Positions 25,801-37,888 of a DNA stretch of 64,000 bases are shown here, piece after piece (within the stretch, counting starts at the first letter, position 1; each line of letters opens with the position of its first letter). A program made the position numbers and the translations under genes. This DNA comes from Xestospongia bergquistia (taxonomy: Eukaryota; Porifera; Demospongiae; Haplosclerida; Petrosiidae). Where the stretch lies: NCBI GenBank assembly GCA_963965975.1, contig OZ014419.1:6156150-6220149 (forward strand), in the 5' to 3' direction. The notes under the pieces are model-generated. The model worked only from the letters and a program-made list of their open reading frames with translations, had not been told where the DNA came from and searched no databases.

Positions 25801-27706
25801 ATGAGATCTACTGTCAAATTATTAAACAACTTACCTTCAATAAGCAAAGGTATACTACTGTAATGAGGAACAAAATATTTAAGATTTTCATTGACTGTGT
25901 GCCAGTACAAGTTGTGATTGTAGTGTCTTTACTTTGAGTGAATTTTTTAGGGAAAGTGAGGAACGAGGATGGGAATTGTTGTGGCTAGCGACAGGTCTCT
26001 TCCCTTGCAGTCAAATGCTACAGAAAGAGGTGAATAAGTTTCTGAGATCACGTGCTCAACGATGGCCCATCGCTACAGATGTTCTACAACGATTGTGTAA
26101 ATCTGCACAGTAAGTATTGTCACCAACTCATCAACTCTTTCATTTGTTATCCGTTTATCCAGTTCTGGCGCTCGACGTTATCCACCTCATTTGGTCGAAG
26201 TAGATGCTATACAAAATAAGACTACTCAAATATTCCATAAAGTCTTCTTCCCTGATGATTCTAGCCAAGTAAGATTACTGTGCTTTCGTTACATCTCAAA
26301 ATACACTTTTGTAGGCTTTTGAGGTCGATTCCAGTACAAGGTCGCGTGATTTCTGTGGTACAATAGCAGAACGTTTGGGCTTGAAATTTAAAGAGGGTTT
26401 TAGTTTGTTTGTAAAAATTGGAGATAAAGTTATCAGTGTTCCTGAAGCAGATTTTTTCTTTGATTTTGTCCGTCATCTTACAGAATGGTTGAAGAGAGCT
26501 CGCCAAAGCAAAGACAGTCAGTGCTGACAATTCATTCATCAATTCATCTTACCTGTTTTATATACTGGTGACCTATTTATTCTTTTCTCTAGTTGGTACT
26601 AATTTGAATTATAAAGTTTTCTTTATGAAGAAACTTTGGGTTAACACTGCCATTGGAAAAGACAAAAAAGCAGATGTTATCTTCCATTACCACCAAGTAT
26701 GCTGTCTTAGTAATAGTGTTATTATTAAATATCTTAACTACAGGAGTTACCAAAATATCTTAGGGGATATCATAATTGTACTCGTGATGATGCAGCTTTG
26801 TTAGCCTCTTATGTTTATCGTGTCAAGTTTGGTGATGCAAGATCTCACTTTGGAGAGATTCCGTGAGATATCTCTCTCTCTCTCTCTCACACACACACAC
26901 TTAGTACTATACATTTATATCTACATCTCTTACAGACAAATGCTGAGGGAATTAGTCCCACATGATATGCTACGAGAATTTCATCCTGAAGACTGGAAAA
27001 GGGTACGTACAAATTTGCAGTAAATCTAACTCATCTTGTTTTAGGCAATTGTTGCTAATTTCTCACGACATCATGCTAAAAGTTCAGAAGAGGCTAAGAT
27101 AAGTTTCTTGAAATATGTCAGTCGATGGCAAACATTTGGATCTGCTTTCTTTGAAGTCCGGGTAAGCTTAAAATGATGATATGACAAAGATCAAGATACT
27201 GTGCAAAAGAAAAAGACCACAAGACTTTATTATTCTTTCTACTTCTTTAGCAATCAACAGAGCCACGATTACCAGATGTGTTACTGATTGGTCTCAATAA
27301 GAATGGTGTGATGCTCATTGATCCTGGCAACAAGGTATATCACAATAACTATATGTAATTTTATGCGTTTCTTTTTATTACCTTATTAGGAAATTCTTGC
27401 CGTTCATCCTTTTACAATGATCTCCAACTGGAGCTGTGGATCCAACTATTTCCACATGACTATTGGAAGTTTGATACGAGGAAGTCGTCTCCTTTGTGAA
27501 ACCACACTGGTAAGTACAATAAAAGACTAATTTTATTTTATAAGTGGAGAAAGAAAGAATTTTCATACATAAATAATCATTCCTTTCTTTTACTTTAGGG
27601 TTACAAAATGGATGATCTTTTAACTTCCTACATTTCTCTTGTACTAGCTAATATAAACAAAAAACAACCAACGTCTGCCCCACGTGGTTTAGGAGGGAGA
27701 CGCTAG
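16891..27706 (+). CDS. MYO7A: Unconventional myosin VII (motor-IQ-SAH-MyTH4-FERM-SH3-MyTH4-FERM)
   Basis: Actin-based motor of about 2,180 aa in 42 exons; human MYO7A is about 2,215 aa. The motor spans about residues 60-735: P-loop [10 protein letters not shown], switch [11 protein letters not shown], relay DIFGFE. Five IQ motifs follow ([13 protein letters not shown] through KLQSLFR). A charged single-alpha-helix-like stretch (about 860-960, [14 protein letters not shown]) precedes MyTH4-1/FERM-1. The SH3 (about 1577-1640, [32 protein letters not shown]) precedes MyTH4-2 (KYLRG-type; [21 protein letters not shown]) and FERM-2. Myosin VII acts in stereocilia, filopodia and adhesion. First exons: 16891-16905, 17134-17247, 17978-18133, 18310-18494, 18543-18664, 18759-18901. 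Last exons: 27045-27161, 27251-27334, 27390-27509, 27599-27706. One junction, near 25542-25653, has no in-phase GT donor (see findings). MYO7A versus MYO7B orthology cannot be set here. Confidence 0.95.
17248..17977 (+). other. Myosin VII intron 2
   Basis: 730-bp intron, the longest in the gene; AT-rich, nothing further recognised. Confidence 0.7.
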
Positions 27707-29372
27707 AGGATCATTTTTAAAAACTTGCATTATATATTATTTAATTTATCACATTATGTGTTATTATAAAAGCTAGCTTATTAAACTTCTTTCATAAAGT
27801 AACATATTACATTACATAGTTAATTACTTATTCTCTTTTTGGCTGTATTTGTTTGTAACTAAACTGAGCTGTTTGTAATTGTTTCACATCTTTTTCAAAC
27901 TATTAATTGACCATTAAGTAGGCTTATTATTATTCTGTTAATACCACAATAACTAAAACTAAAAGGCTTTAAAGATTACTTTTATACAGAAACATATAAC
28001 TTTGTATGAGGTATCTGGTTTTAAAGGTCTTATTTCAAGCACTTTAATGAATAAAGTAGTCATTTTATAGAGCTTAAAAGTAACCTCTCATTTTATTTAC
28101 TGTGATATAATCACTTAATAAAACATAATAAGCAAAGGTCATAATCAGATGAGACCTGTATATTCTAAGTGTAGTCAACTTAAGTTCCTGCTTGGGCAAC
28201 CTTTTTATCCTGTTTCTTAAAGAGATCATATTTGGTTTGTCTTCTGTTAGTAAAAAAGGTCTTAATTATACTTTATGCTGAAGTATGCATACTATATCAT
28301 TATTAATCAATCATTATAAATTATATATAGTATTGTTGTATAGTAATCTGAGTACACTCTATAATAATAGAGAAAAATAGACATTGTGAGCATGGAGGAA
28401 CCACGAAGGCTTTACTATATCCACAAATAAGTATTCCTTCTGAACTCATCATTGTAAAATAATCTTTACTTCTTGTGTAAATGTAGGTAACATAAAAAGT
28501 ACAAAAATTCCTCCCAAAAACATTTTACTGATAGTTTTCTTCTGCTTTGAACTTTTGCTATTTATTTTTTCATTGTTTAACTTACTTTGTATTTTATGGC
28601 TTTATTCATCTATAATGAGTGTTTAAACTTTGTCATTTTATTTCTTTGAATATATCATTAACATATATCTGCTTTTCTTTTTACTCACTCTTCATAATTA
28701 TAATAACATTAGCAATAACTTTAATAATTGATCTAAAATTCATCATTTATTTCATCTCAGTGTTATAATTATTCCCTTCTTTATTCCAACATACATCAAT
28801 TTATGGTTTTTGGTTCATGATTAATGTTCAACATTAACACAATATGAAGGGATTACTGAACACACCCATCACCCATATAATTAAATAATTAAATAACTTG
28901 CTCATGCAGGCTGGCGTCATTAAAATGGTTGTTATATTTTCCTTATAAGGAATTGTTACTATAAGACTTTATATTTCTATTATAGAAGTCACTTATAATA
29001 AATAAAATCTAATAGTCTACCTTCTGAAGAACCCCACCTATTTTGTAGATCATTTTGACAACTGGAAGTACATAAATAAGTTGTTAAATTTACATTGCGA
29101 TAGAGAATAAAAATATTCATGCATTGACTTAACGTCAGACTAGTCTCGCGTAGCCAGCCCCTCCCTCTCGGGAAGGGAGGGGCTGGCTACGCGAGACTAA
29201 CGTCAACTACGTTGTACGCAAAAGATTCTAATTATATTCTCGTTTCCAGAGGCCCACTCGCTTTTTAACCGATTGGGATTTTGAGCACGAGACTAGCAAT
29301 AGATATTTGTACAATCAAGTTAGCTATTAGCCAATCAAATTCGTTTCCGATTACTAGCAGCACTACCTGATT
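27707..29372. other. Intergenic spacer, 1.7 kb
   Basis: Largest gap between genes in the window. It is strongly AT-rich with no ORF or RNA gene that I recognise, apart from the GC-rich foldback at 29137-29196. Confidence 0.65.
29137..29196. repeat. GC-rich perfect foldback (MITE-like)
   Basis: Two 25-bp arms starting AGTCTCGCGTAGCCAGCC pair perfectly around a 7-bp spacer. TAACGTCA occurs just outside both ends. Related sequence occurs at about 46552-46614 and 55345-55390. Confidence 0.85.
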
Positions 29373-32300
29373 ATGGCCATTAATCTTGCCTGTACTACGC
29401 CAACAGTGAGGTGCACACTTCAACTTGAAGGAGTTCCACAACGAAAAGATATCAAACAAGCTCTTGAAGTGTATGACATAGAAGTCGAACGAGTAAAACG
29501 TTTAAAAGATTCGCTGAGAAGCACCATTTTAGTAACTATAAAAGCTAGTGATGAGAGTGAGTATGTACATAATAATATCTGTGCACTCGATAAAATATTG
29601 TGTTCCCACTTTATTTTATTATGTAGTTATATGATGCTTTGTGCCTTATTGTCTAGGTATAGGTAATGCTATTACTATTATATGTAGTAAAACAATATAT
29701 CATGTACTCTATTGTCAGAATTTTTGAATCATTAAAATCTAATAATAGATCCATTTTATTTTAGATCTTCGAAGACTTAAACACCAATTTCCCCTCGTCA
29801 TTGATGATTGCAATGTAAACTACACCAATGAGTGGTATCATAGTTTGGACACACCCTGTTTTATTGTTTCACATGATCTACCTTATAGCTTGAATAGAGA
29901 CAGTTTGGAAATATATTTAGATTGCAACAAAATAAAGATAAAAGCAATCAATGAAGATGATGATGGAAGTACTATCACTGTGGAGTTAGATGACTCTGCA
30001 GGTAAAGAATATACCTAAACATAATAATTTGGCTATTAAATTTGTTTTTATGTAATTGTACATGTATACATGTATTTTGTATAAGATTATTGGTTGTCTG
30101 TAGGTAAACTAATGGATGGTAGGGATCTTGTCTGTTCTTGTTTGTAAAGATTAAATTTTGTATTCTGTACTCTCCAGTTTAGCTAGATGATAGGTGTAAT
30201 ACAATTTCTTATACTAAGAGCCTTGATAACTTTATAATTTCCATATTGATTGGAACTTTATAATGGATCAAATCATATTATAGTCATAGATTTCTGTTAA
30301 CAGATCTTCCATATTTGGTAACAAAGACTCATACTATAAAAGGCCAAACTGTTGTCTTCACAGAAAGACCCACTTCAGACTTGATCTCTAGTCCCTCAGA
30401 TTCAGTGAACATTTATTCATGTACAGAGGATAATGAAAATATTGGACCAATCTCTCTTGGGACTCCAGATGCTTTGAAGATTACTGGAATGCATATACAT
30501 CTAAATGAAGATACAGTTAAGAGTGCTCTAAGGACTTGTTTTAGTCAAAAACCTTATGATTTACAAATTAAGCATTGTGTTGTGGAAGGGGACACTGCCT
30601 ATTTGACCTTTACAGATGAACAAGGTTAATTCACTCTTTATCATATATAATATATGTATTTATAACATAACATTTATAAAAACTTGGCATTCTAATTTCT
30701 ATAATATTTTGAAGTAACATCCATAAAAGTCCTCTATAAATTTGCCAACATAATTATTAAAAATTAATATCAAAGTTAGAGAAATTCACCAAAATTAGAA
30801 TACTGTTATAAAATTTTTGTAATAATCTAATTTTGTGAATTCCTCTAACTTCAGCTAGCCCCCAACAGCAGATACAAACTTTAGGATATGAGATAGTCTT
30901 ATTAGAGATTATTTTCAAATCTATTGAGGTCTGTCTCATATCTGAAACATCCAGTGTATTTTCAGTATGATTCCTTCTAAAAACACAACTTACCGTCTTG
31001 AGACGAACATTGTTATCTAGTATGATCTATAGTCAATTTTGTGAAGTGTCTAATTTAATTGTAATTAATTATTTTGAATAATGAATATTCTAATTTACTT
31101 ACAACCTTAAAATTACTATAAGAAGTCTAATTTGCCAAACTTTTAGAAGTTTTATAGTATATAACTTGCCATACCAATTATTGAAGTGACCCATAACTAA
31201 AATAGGATTAGAGGTCACTTCCTTTGGCATAATGATAGTGCTTTAGTTGCATTTATTGACATTATAAACATAGTTTACAGTCTTAGTAAGCATCATCTCT
31301 GAATTAGATATCTAATTAATCAAATTTTTAGAAACTCTATTTAAAATTAATGATCATGTTATTGGTAACATCTACAGCTACCTTGTATGTTCTTATTATT
31401 TATATTATTTACATTATTTATATTATTTATCAGTCTCTTTTTTAACTAATGGTGTTTATAATATCTAGGAGTGACAAAGGTAATGATTCAGCCACCACCT
31501 CGACTCTGGGGACTTCCTATTGTATGTACATCAGTACCAATAACTGATGTACCTGCCTTCCAAACTCCTCCAAGAACATTTGAAAACCAAAACTGTAAGG
31601 ACTAAATAGATAGAGTATTCAATACAACATAATCATGGTTAGTCTTGTCCCCAGACCTACACACAAACTGAAATAGATATGGTAGATATTCCTTAGCTAG
31701 GACACCAATCAAGTTACCAGATATTTTTCACATGTATGTAAATCTGGGAATGAGACTATGATAACATGTCTCCTGTGTCACAACATTGAATGTTGTTTAA
31801 TAATACAGAGCTATGTGTTATGAAAGCTTTACACAGGTGGTTATATAAACTACATTTATTGCAGCCACCCCATACTTCAATGAATATTATTAAAAACATG
31901 CCCACCTATTGCTAATTGGAGGACAATCAACAATCTAAGAGTATTCTGGTAATGAATACATTCTACAGATAAATTGTTTATTTCTAGACAATGAATAGTA
32001 ATAGTTTAGTAATAGGTTAGTGAATAGTAATGATTTCAGGAAGGGATTTAGGGAGGTGCAATAACAATTAATATTGTAATTGATTTAAGGAAGTAGACAC
32101 TGACAAGAATCTTCTATGATTGTTTAGATACAGTTATAATAAAGCCTGGAAACCTTAATTTTTGTGTGAAAACAAAGTCTATTTTGACAAGTGACCACAC
32201 TGTCTGTACTTTTATAATACTTTCATTATCCTTCTATTAAACCAAATATACTGATACTGATATACTGAAAAATCATTCCAGAAATTGTGTCGATGTGTGC

Positions 32301-35300
32301 AGTGTAAATTGATAGACATACTACACATGGTCCAGAACAATCTTAGCAAGATTTGCATGCAAAACTTCTCTTTACCTTGCTGTACTTATTTTATATCCTT
32401 TCCTTTTTTAGCTCACTCTAATGAAGTTGAGGAGAAGTTTCCAGTAGAAAATGGAAAATGGCAGGTGATAATGAAACAACAACATAGCAAGTATGAAAAA
32501 CTCCAACAATTAGCACGCAAAAAGAAAGTGATTTTGCTTTTGAAAGAGCCAATGAAAGATTCTTATAGTGACAAAATTGTCATTACTCTTAAAGGTGAAG
32601 TTAGATCACTTGACAACATTAAAGGAAGGTTAGAAGAGTTGTTTGATGAGGTTTTAATGAAGACGATCTCACTACAACCTGACCCTGGTCAGTATCAAAT
32701 CATCAGGGAAAACATTGATGCAAAATGTCGAGAATTGGAGTCCACTCACAAAATAGCTATCAAGTATAAGTTTGTGGAGGCAAACTCAACCACTTGGGGT
32801 GACCCTCAAATATCAAAACATTACTCAAATGTTCCATGTTGTCTTATTGAAGCAACATCTCGTGATGGATTGCATGTCACTGTCTACAGTGGAGACTTTA
32901 ACAAGAATGACTGTGATGCCCCTGTAATTTTTATCCCTGATAACGAGATCACAATGACACAGCCAACTGGCTATGAGCATGAAGTACACTCTGGTATGAA
33001 AACAGTCATTTCTTCTAATGGTAATCAGACGTGTTACCATGTTTCGTTGCCTCATTTAACAGATGCTTCGAGACCGCTTGATGTTATGACGAGGGCTCTA
33101 GAACAGTTCTTTAATCATGTCGTCTGTAATGGTAATAAAGAAATCATTATTGCTCCTCCTCCAGTTAACTATCCAGTTGCTGATTTCGCTCAAGCTGTTC
33201 TGAATGTATTAGCAAGTCAATTTGTGCATAGTAATCTTTCTGTCACGATCTTCATTAAAGATACCAAACATAAGCATGTCTTTCTAGAGAAGATGAAAGA
33301 GTTAGGCTATAGTTTTTTCAGTGAGCCGACCACTCTTGTCAACACAACTCAACCTTTACAAAAACATGGAAGTACTAGTAATCTAACGGAGGTTGTCCAA
33401 ATCTCTAAGGGAAATATTTTAGATTTAGAGGTTAGTGTTATTGCAATAGCACCAACACGTTTATATGATGATTATGTAATATGAGTACAGGGGATATATT
33501 TATTACTATATTCTCTGTGACATTTCACCACAGTTAGTATCAGGCAGGACTGGCTATTTAGGAATGGTTTGGGTTGTCCAATGAAATAGATTTGCAAAGA
33601 GCACTGAATATATTTACCCAAAAATGAACAGGTTCTCTCATTTCTTTGTATATACCTAATACTAAATCATCCCTACATTGCTTCCATTTTCAAAGAAAAT
33701 TTTAATGTATGAATCATATCCAATTAGTTAATGCCAGTATCATATCACCATATTCATAGATAATAGAATAGGATTACTATAATTAAAATGGACGAGATAG
33801 CATAACTACACTTGTACATAAATTTATATGGTTGTTTGGGAGGTGTTACAACTTGAGTTTCTTTGTTGATTGTGACAGATTTATATAATGCATATAGAGC
33901 TCTGAATTGTGATATATAGTATGTGTATATATACTAATATATTTTGGTATATACATGCTAAGATTCCTTCTGATATGTTGTGCAAGATCTTGCAAATGTA
34001 AAGTAAAGGAAGTGTCTGTGCACTCTTACAATTTTATCAATTTCTTTTGACCTTTTAGGTTGATGTTATTGTCAATTCTGTCACCTTAACCTTTGATTTA
34101 TCTCCTCAATTAACAAAGATTTGTGGCCAAAAGCTCCTAGATGAAGTTCAAACACACATTAGCACCTTAGGAAAGCTTGAACCTGGTCAAATAGTAGTAA
34201 CATCTGCTTATAATACTAGAGCTAAAGCTATTTATCATGTAGCTCTACCAAAATATGATGATGCAGATTCCATGAGGGTAAGTGGAAATGAGTAAATTTA
34301 TGTATATAGCATATTTGTTGACCAGTTTCAAGGAATTTACTGACTTACTGCATGGTACAGTTGAAACAACTAATAAATGAATTTTTTTCTATACGATACT
34401 ATACTCTGTCTGATTTAAATTTGATGACAGTTTTGAGGAATTTCTATAATACTGATATGAATAAAGTCATCAACCTACTTTAATGGCATGGTCTCATTTG
34501 TAGGTTGTATTGAACTCTCAGTTTCTCACAGTTTTTTCCTTCTTAGTCTCTCCTACTTTGCTCTTTAAGACATTTACCACTATTTCTAAAATTTATTTGC
34601 TTTTAGTGAACACTTATGTGATCATTAGTTAGTAATTTTATGTGACATGTTATGTGGTAGAATACAGTTGACTTAATGCTTTACATGGAATTTCTACTTT
34701 ATGATAATCCTCAGTAGCTAGCACTCTAGCCATTTTAATGTTAAAGTTTAGGAGTTGTAAGACTTACTTAATAGTATAAACCATTTCTTAGGCTTTTCTA
34801 GCTAATACATAGCTTGAGTTATAACACATGACTTAATTGTTAACCTAAAAATAAACAAGTATACCTCTGGACCACTGGTATCTCGATTTTGTTCCTTTTA
34901 TTATCATATACTGATATGTATGTATATGTAACCTTCAGTTGATTTTTCTTTTTTATAGCATTTTAAAGAAGCTATTCAGAACATTCTTAAAAAAATCAAA
35001 GCTAAGGGCATCCAATCTATCGCTATCCCCTGTCTTGGGGCTGCTAACCTTGGTTACCTAACACGTGAGACTACTCCAGTAGTTTTTGACGAAGTAGTGT
35101 CATTTCATGTCAATAATCCAGGCATCATTACATGTTTTCACTTTGTTGTTGACCAAGATAGTGACTTCAAAGTTCTTAGCAATGAATTTAGGAAAAAGAT
35201 AAAGCGACCACCTCGTTCAGAAATGCTTACCGTCCTTCCACGAAAAGTGCCTTTAAAGAAAAATGAAGTCACTTTCAAAATTTATGGCCTTGAGCAAGAG

Positions 35301-37664
35301 ACAATCGACTGTGTTGAGAAAGAACTAAGAGCATTGATCCCTGAAGAGCATACCCTTAATGTTCGTATTTTAAGTCAACTGGCTGCATATCTGCCTTCCA
35401 GGGGTATTGTAACTAAAATTCTTAAAAAGAAAACATTTCAGGAGCTTACACAAGATGCAATTAAGGCCACTGAACTTATGCTACTTAAAGCCTGGTCATG
35501 TCAGCAAGAGCTTAGAATACTTGTTACTGGAAAAACAGGCCAGGGAAAATCTACACTTATCAATGGTATCCTTGGAGCTCAAGTTGCTGCTGAAGGAGCT
35601 GGTGCCAAACGGTGTACTGCAGAAGTTACAGAATATTCTGTGACTATTCAAGATGTTCCTGTAACAGTGTTTGACTCTCCTGGTCTTCAAGATGGGACAG
35701 TAAATGAGGAGGAATACATTCAAGACATGAAAGACAAGTGTAAACATCTCAGTTTAGTTCTTTACTGTACTAAGATGACTAATACTCGTCTGACTGATGC
35801 TGATAAGAATGCAATGCAAAAGCTCACAAAGGCATTTGGAGAAGAGTTCTGGAATTATGCAGTGTTTGTTCTTACATTTGCTAACAAGGAAGATTGTTTT
35901 AGGAAAGATGACAGAGATATTGACACTGCCTCTGATTTGGATGGTCATGATAAAATGTTGCTCAAACAGAGATTTGAACATCGACTGAAGTTATGGAAGG
36001 AGGAACTAAAAGATTTTCTGGTGTCTGTCGTAGGCGTAAGTCCGAGTATTGCTGAAGAAATTCCTGTGGTACCTACTGGAGACTACAGAAAAACTGCTGT
36101 GAATTTCCAGCCTTTGAGCCTTCCTGATCGAGACAATTGGTTTATCTGGTTTTGGGATGCCTGTTGTTTAAGAGTAAAGGACACAAAGCTATTTCTTCAG
36201 GTTAACTATAATCGTATGGTAGCAGTTAAAGATAAAACACAGGTGAGACAAAAGTAATATATGTGTTATAATATTGTTTTTTTTCTTTATTATTTAGAAC
36301 TTGTATGGAATCAAGAAACCCACACCAGCAACACAGGTTTGCTTAATGACCTTTTATTGTAAAACTTATAGCACAGTAACAAAACCACATTTCTATTAGC
36401 TATAGTGTCCTTTATGCATTGTACAACAATAAATACAGAGATAATAAATGTTTTGAAGAGGCTGATATCACAGTAAAACACTGATGTGTTGAAGATTGGA
36501 AAATTGATAAAAAGTTTTGAACAAATATAGAATGAAGTCAACTAGAAGCTTTGAAACATGATTACATATAGTGCTATCAAATATTCATACAAAATAATCA
36601 TGAGATGTGACAACTGAAACAAAAACATCTCAACTAGACCAAAGTAAGAATGGTATCAATGACAATCCCTAAATAGAAGCCTCAAAGGAAGGGCAATTGA
36701 CAAATTGTCATGATAGTAAATTAGTAACAATGACAGTGTAGCAATACTGGTTTAATATCTTAGTGTATAACCAATATGTAGAGATTTTCATACTACATTT
36801 TACACTACCCCTTTGACACAGTATGTCATGCTGTTTGCTCAGGCTATTATTGTTATGAACCATAATTTAAAAGTAAATAATAACATCTAAATTATTAGGA
36901 TTGTCTTTATTTGTCTATGTTGTTAGGAAGAGCCTGGTAATAGTTCAACATCACCTCTGCTACCACCATTTGAGTCAGAAGAACCCATTCCTTTTCTACC
37001 ACCATTTGAGTCAGAAGAACCCACTCCTTTTCTACCACCATTTGAGTCAGAAGAACCCACTCCTTTTCTACCACCAATTGAGTTGGGAGAACCCACTCCC
37101 TCTCTACTGCCAATTGCGTTGGAAGAACCCACTCTTTCACTATCACCAATTGAGTCAGAAGAATCTACTCCTTCTCTACCACCAATAAATGACACAGAAG
37201 ATGATGAGATCAATAAAGGTGTAACAGGTAAAGAAAGTAATATTAAAAGCAAAAGAGATGATGACAAAGAAAGTGGTATCACTGTGGAGAGCAAAGACAG
37301 TATGGAAGTTGAACAAGTCATCAAAAATGGGAAAGAAGTTCAGATGGAGAGAGAAGGAAATACAAAATTAGATACTACAAAACAAGATGATAATAATATA
37401 AGTAAAGATAACACTGCTAGTAAACTTAATGTTCCTACTAGATCTACTCAGATAGAAGATACAAAAGAAGAGCCTTTGGAACCTGAGCAAGATCACCATC
37501 CTTCTAATCAGGAGATTCCTATTGATGATGAACGTGCGAGAACAATATTGGGAAGAATACTTGGAAGAATTATTGGTAAAAAAGCTGCTTCTTATGTTGA
37601 TGAAGTTATAAGGTATATTGGTGAGCCTGGAAGGTGGTTTCTTAGACTGATAAAGAAGAAATGA
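29373..37664 (+). CDS. PARP14-like macro-domain protein fused to an AIG1/GIMAP-type GTPase
   Basis: Nine exons join in frame to about 1,388 aa: 29373-29556, 29765-30001, 30304-30624, 31469-31594, 32412-33430, 34059-34277, 34959-36242, 36298-36336, 36927-37664. The N-terminal part (about 1-290) has RRM-like segments (VRCTLQLEGVPQ, LKITGMHIHLNEDTVKSALR) as in PARP14-type proteins. Two macro-like domains follow: about 436-590 (GLHVTVYSGDFNKNDCDAPV) and about 615-770 (GNILDLEVDVIVNS, IPCLGAANLGYL). A P-loop GTPase (about 890-1100) has G1 TGKTGQGKST, G3 DSPGLQD and TFANKED as the likely G4/NKxD region, resembling AIG1/GIMAP. Seven 12-residue repeats (LPPFESEEPTPF) precede an acidic linker and a cationic helical end. 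No WWE or PARP catalytic domain is present. The family context is ADP-ribose signalling and immune GTPases; the actual role is unknown. Confidence 0.85.
30625..32411 (+). other. Introns 3-4 of the macro-AIG1 gene
   Basis: Two AT-rich introns (30625-31468 and 31595-32411) flank a 126-nt exon. The ORF continuing upstream of 32412 is intronic: TTTTTTAG at 32404-32411 is the acceptor. No embedded gene was seen. Confidence 0.65.
33431..34958 (+). other. Introns 5-6 of the macro-AIG1 gene
   Basis: Introns 33431-34058 and 34278-34958 split the second macro-like domain. The frame stays open briefly past the donor at 33431 but loses homology. Nothing else recognised. Confidence 0.65.
36337..36926 (+). 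other. Intron 8 of the macro-AIG1 gene
   Basis: 590-bp intron before the repeat-bearing last exon; AT-rich, no other feature seen. Confidence 0.6.
36960..37195 (+). repeat. 36-bp coding tandem repeat, 7 units
   Basis: Each unit encodes LPPFESEEPTPF or a variant (LPPIELGEPTPS, LSPIESEESTPS). The first three units are nearly identical in DNA and later ones decay, so expansion is recent at the 5' side. Confidence 0.9.
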
Positions 37665-37888
37665 ATGATACATTATTATTAATGTAATACAGTTAGAACA
37701 GTTGATACATGTATCTCTAGTGACATTTGTTTTGCTTACAATTGTTGTTGCACTAACTCTTATACTATGTGAGCATTTTTTCCAACGTTCAAAAATAACT
37801 TTTAAAATAACCGATTTTCAACGTGTTTAGAGTCGATTACGGGTTTCCGTTTATGTCCGTTAACTGATTCTACAGCTTGAGAGACAGT

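Noticed and set aside
32285-32411. Upstream coding extension (start at 32285) of the long macro-domain exon
   Set aside because: A TTTTTTAG acceptor and phase agreement with exon 31469-31594 place the exon start at 32412.
36901-37324. Alternative-frame ORFs over the 36-bp repeat
   Set aside because: The repeat length keeps all frames open; only the frame joined to the GTPase exons continues into a non-repeat protein.
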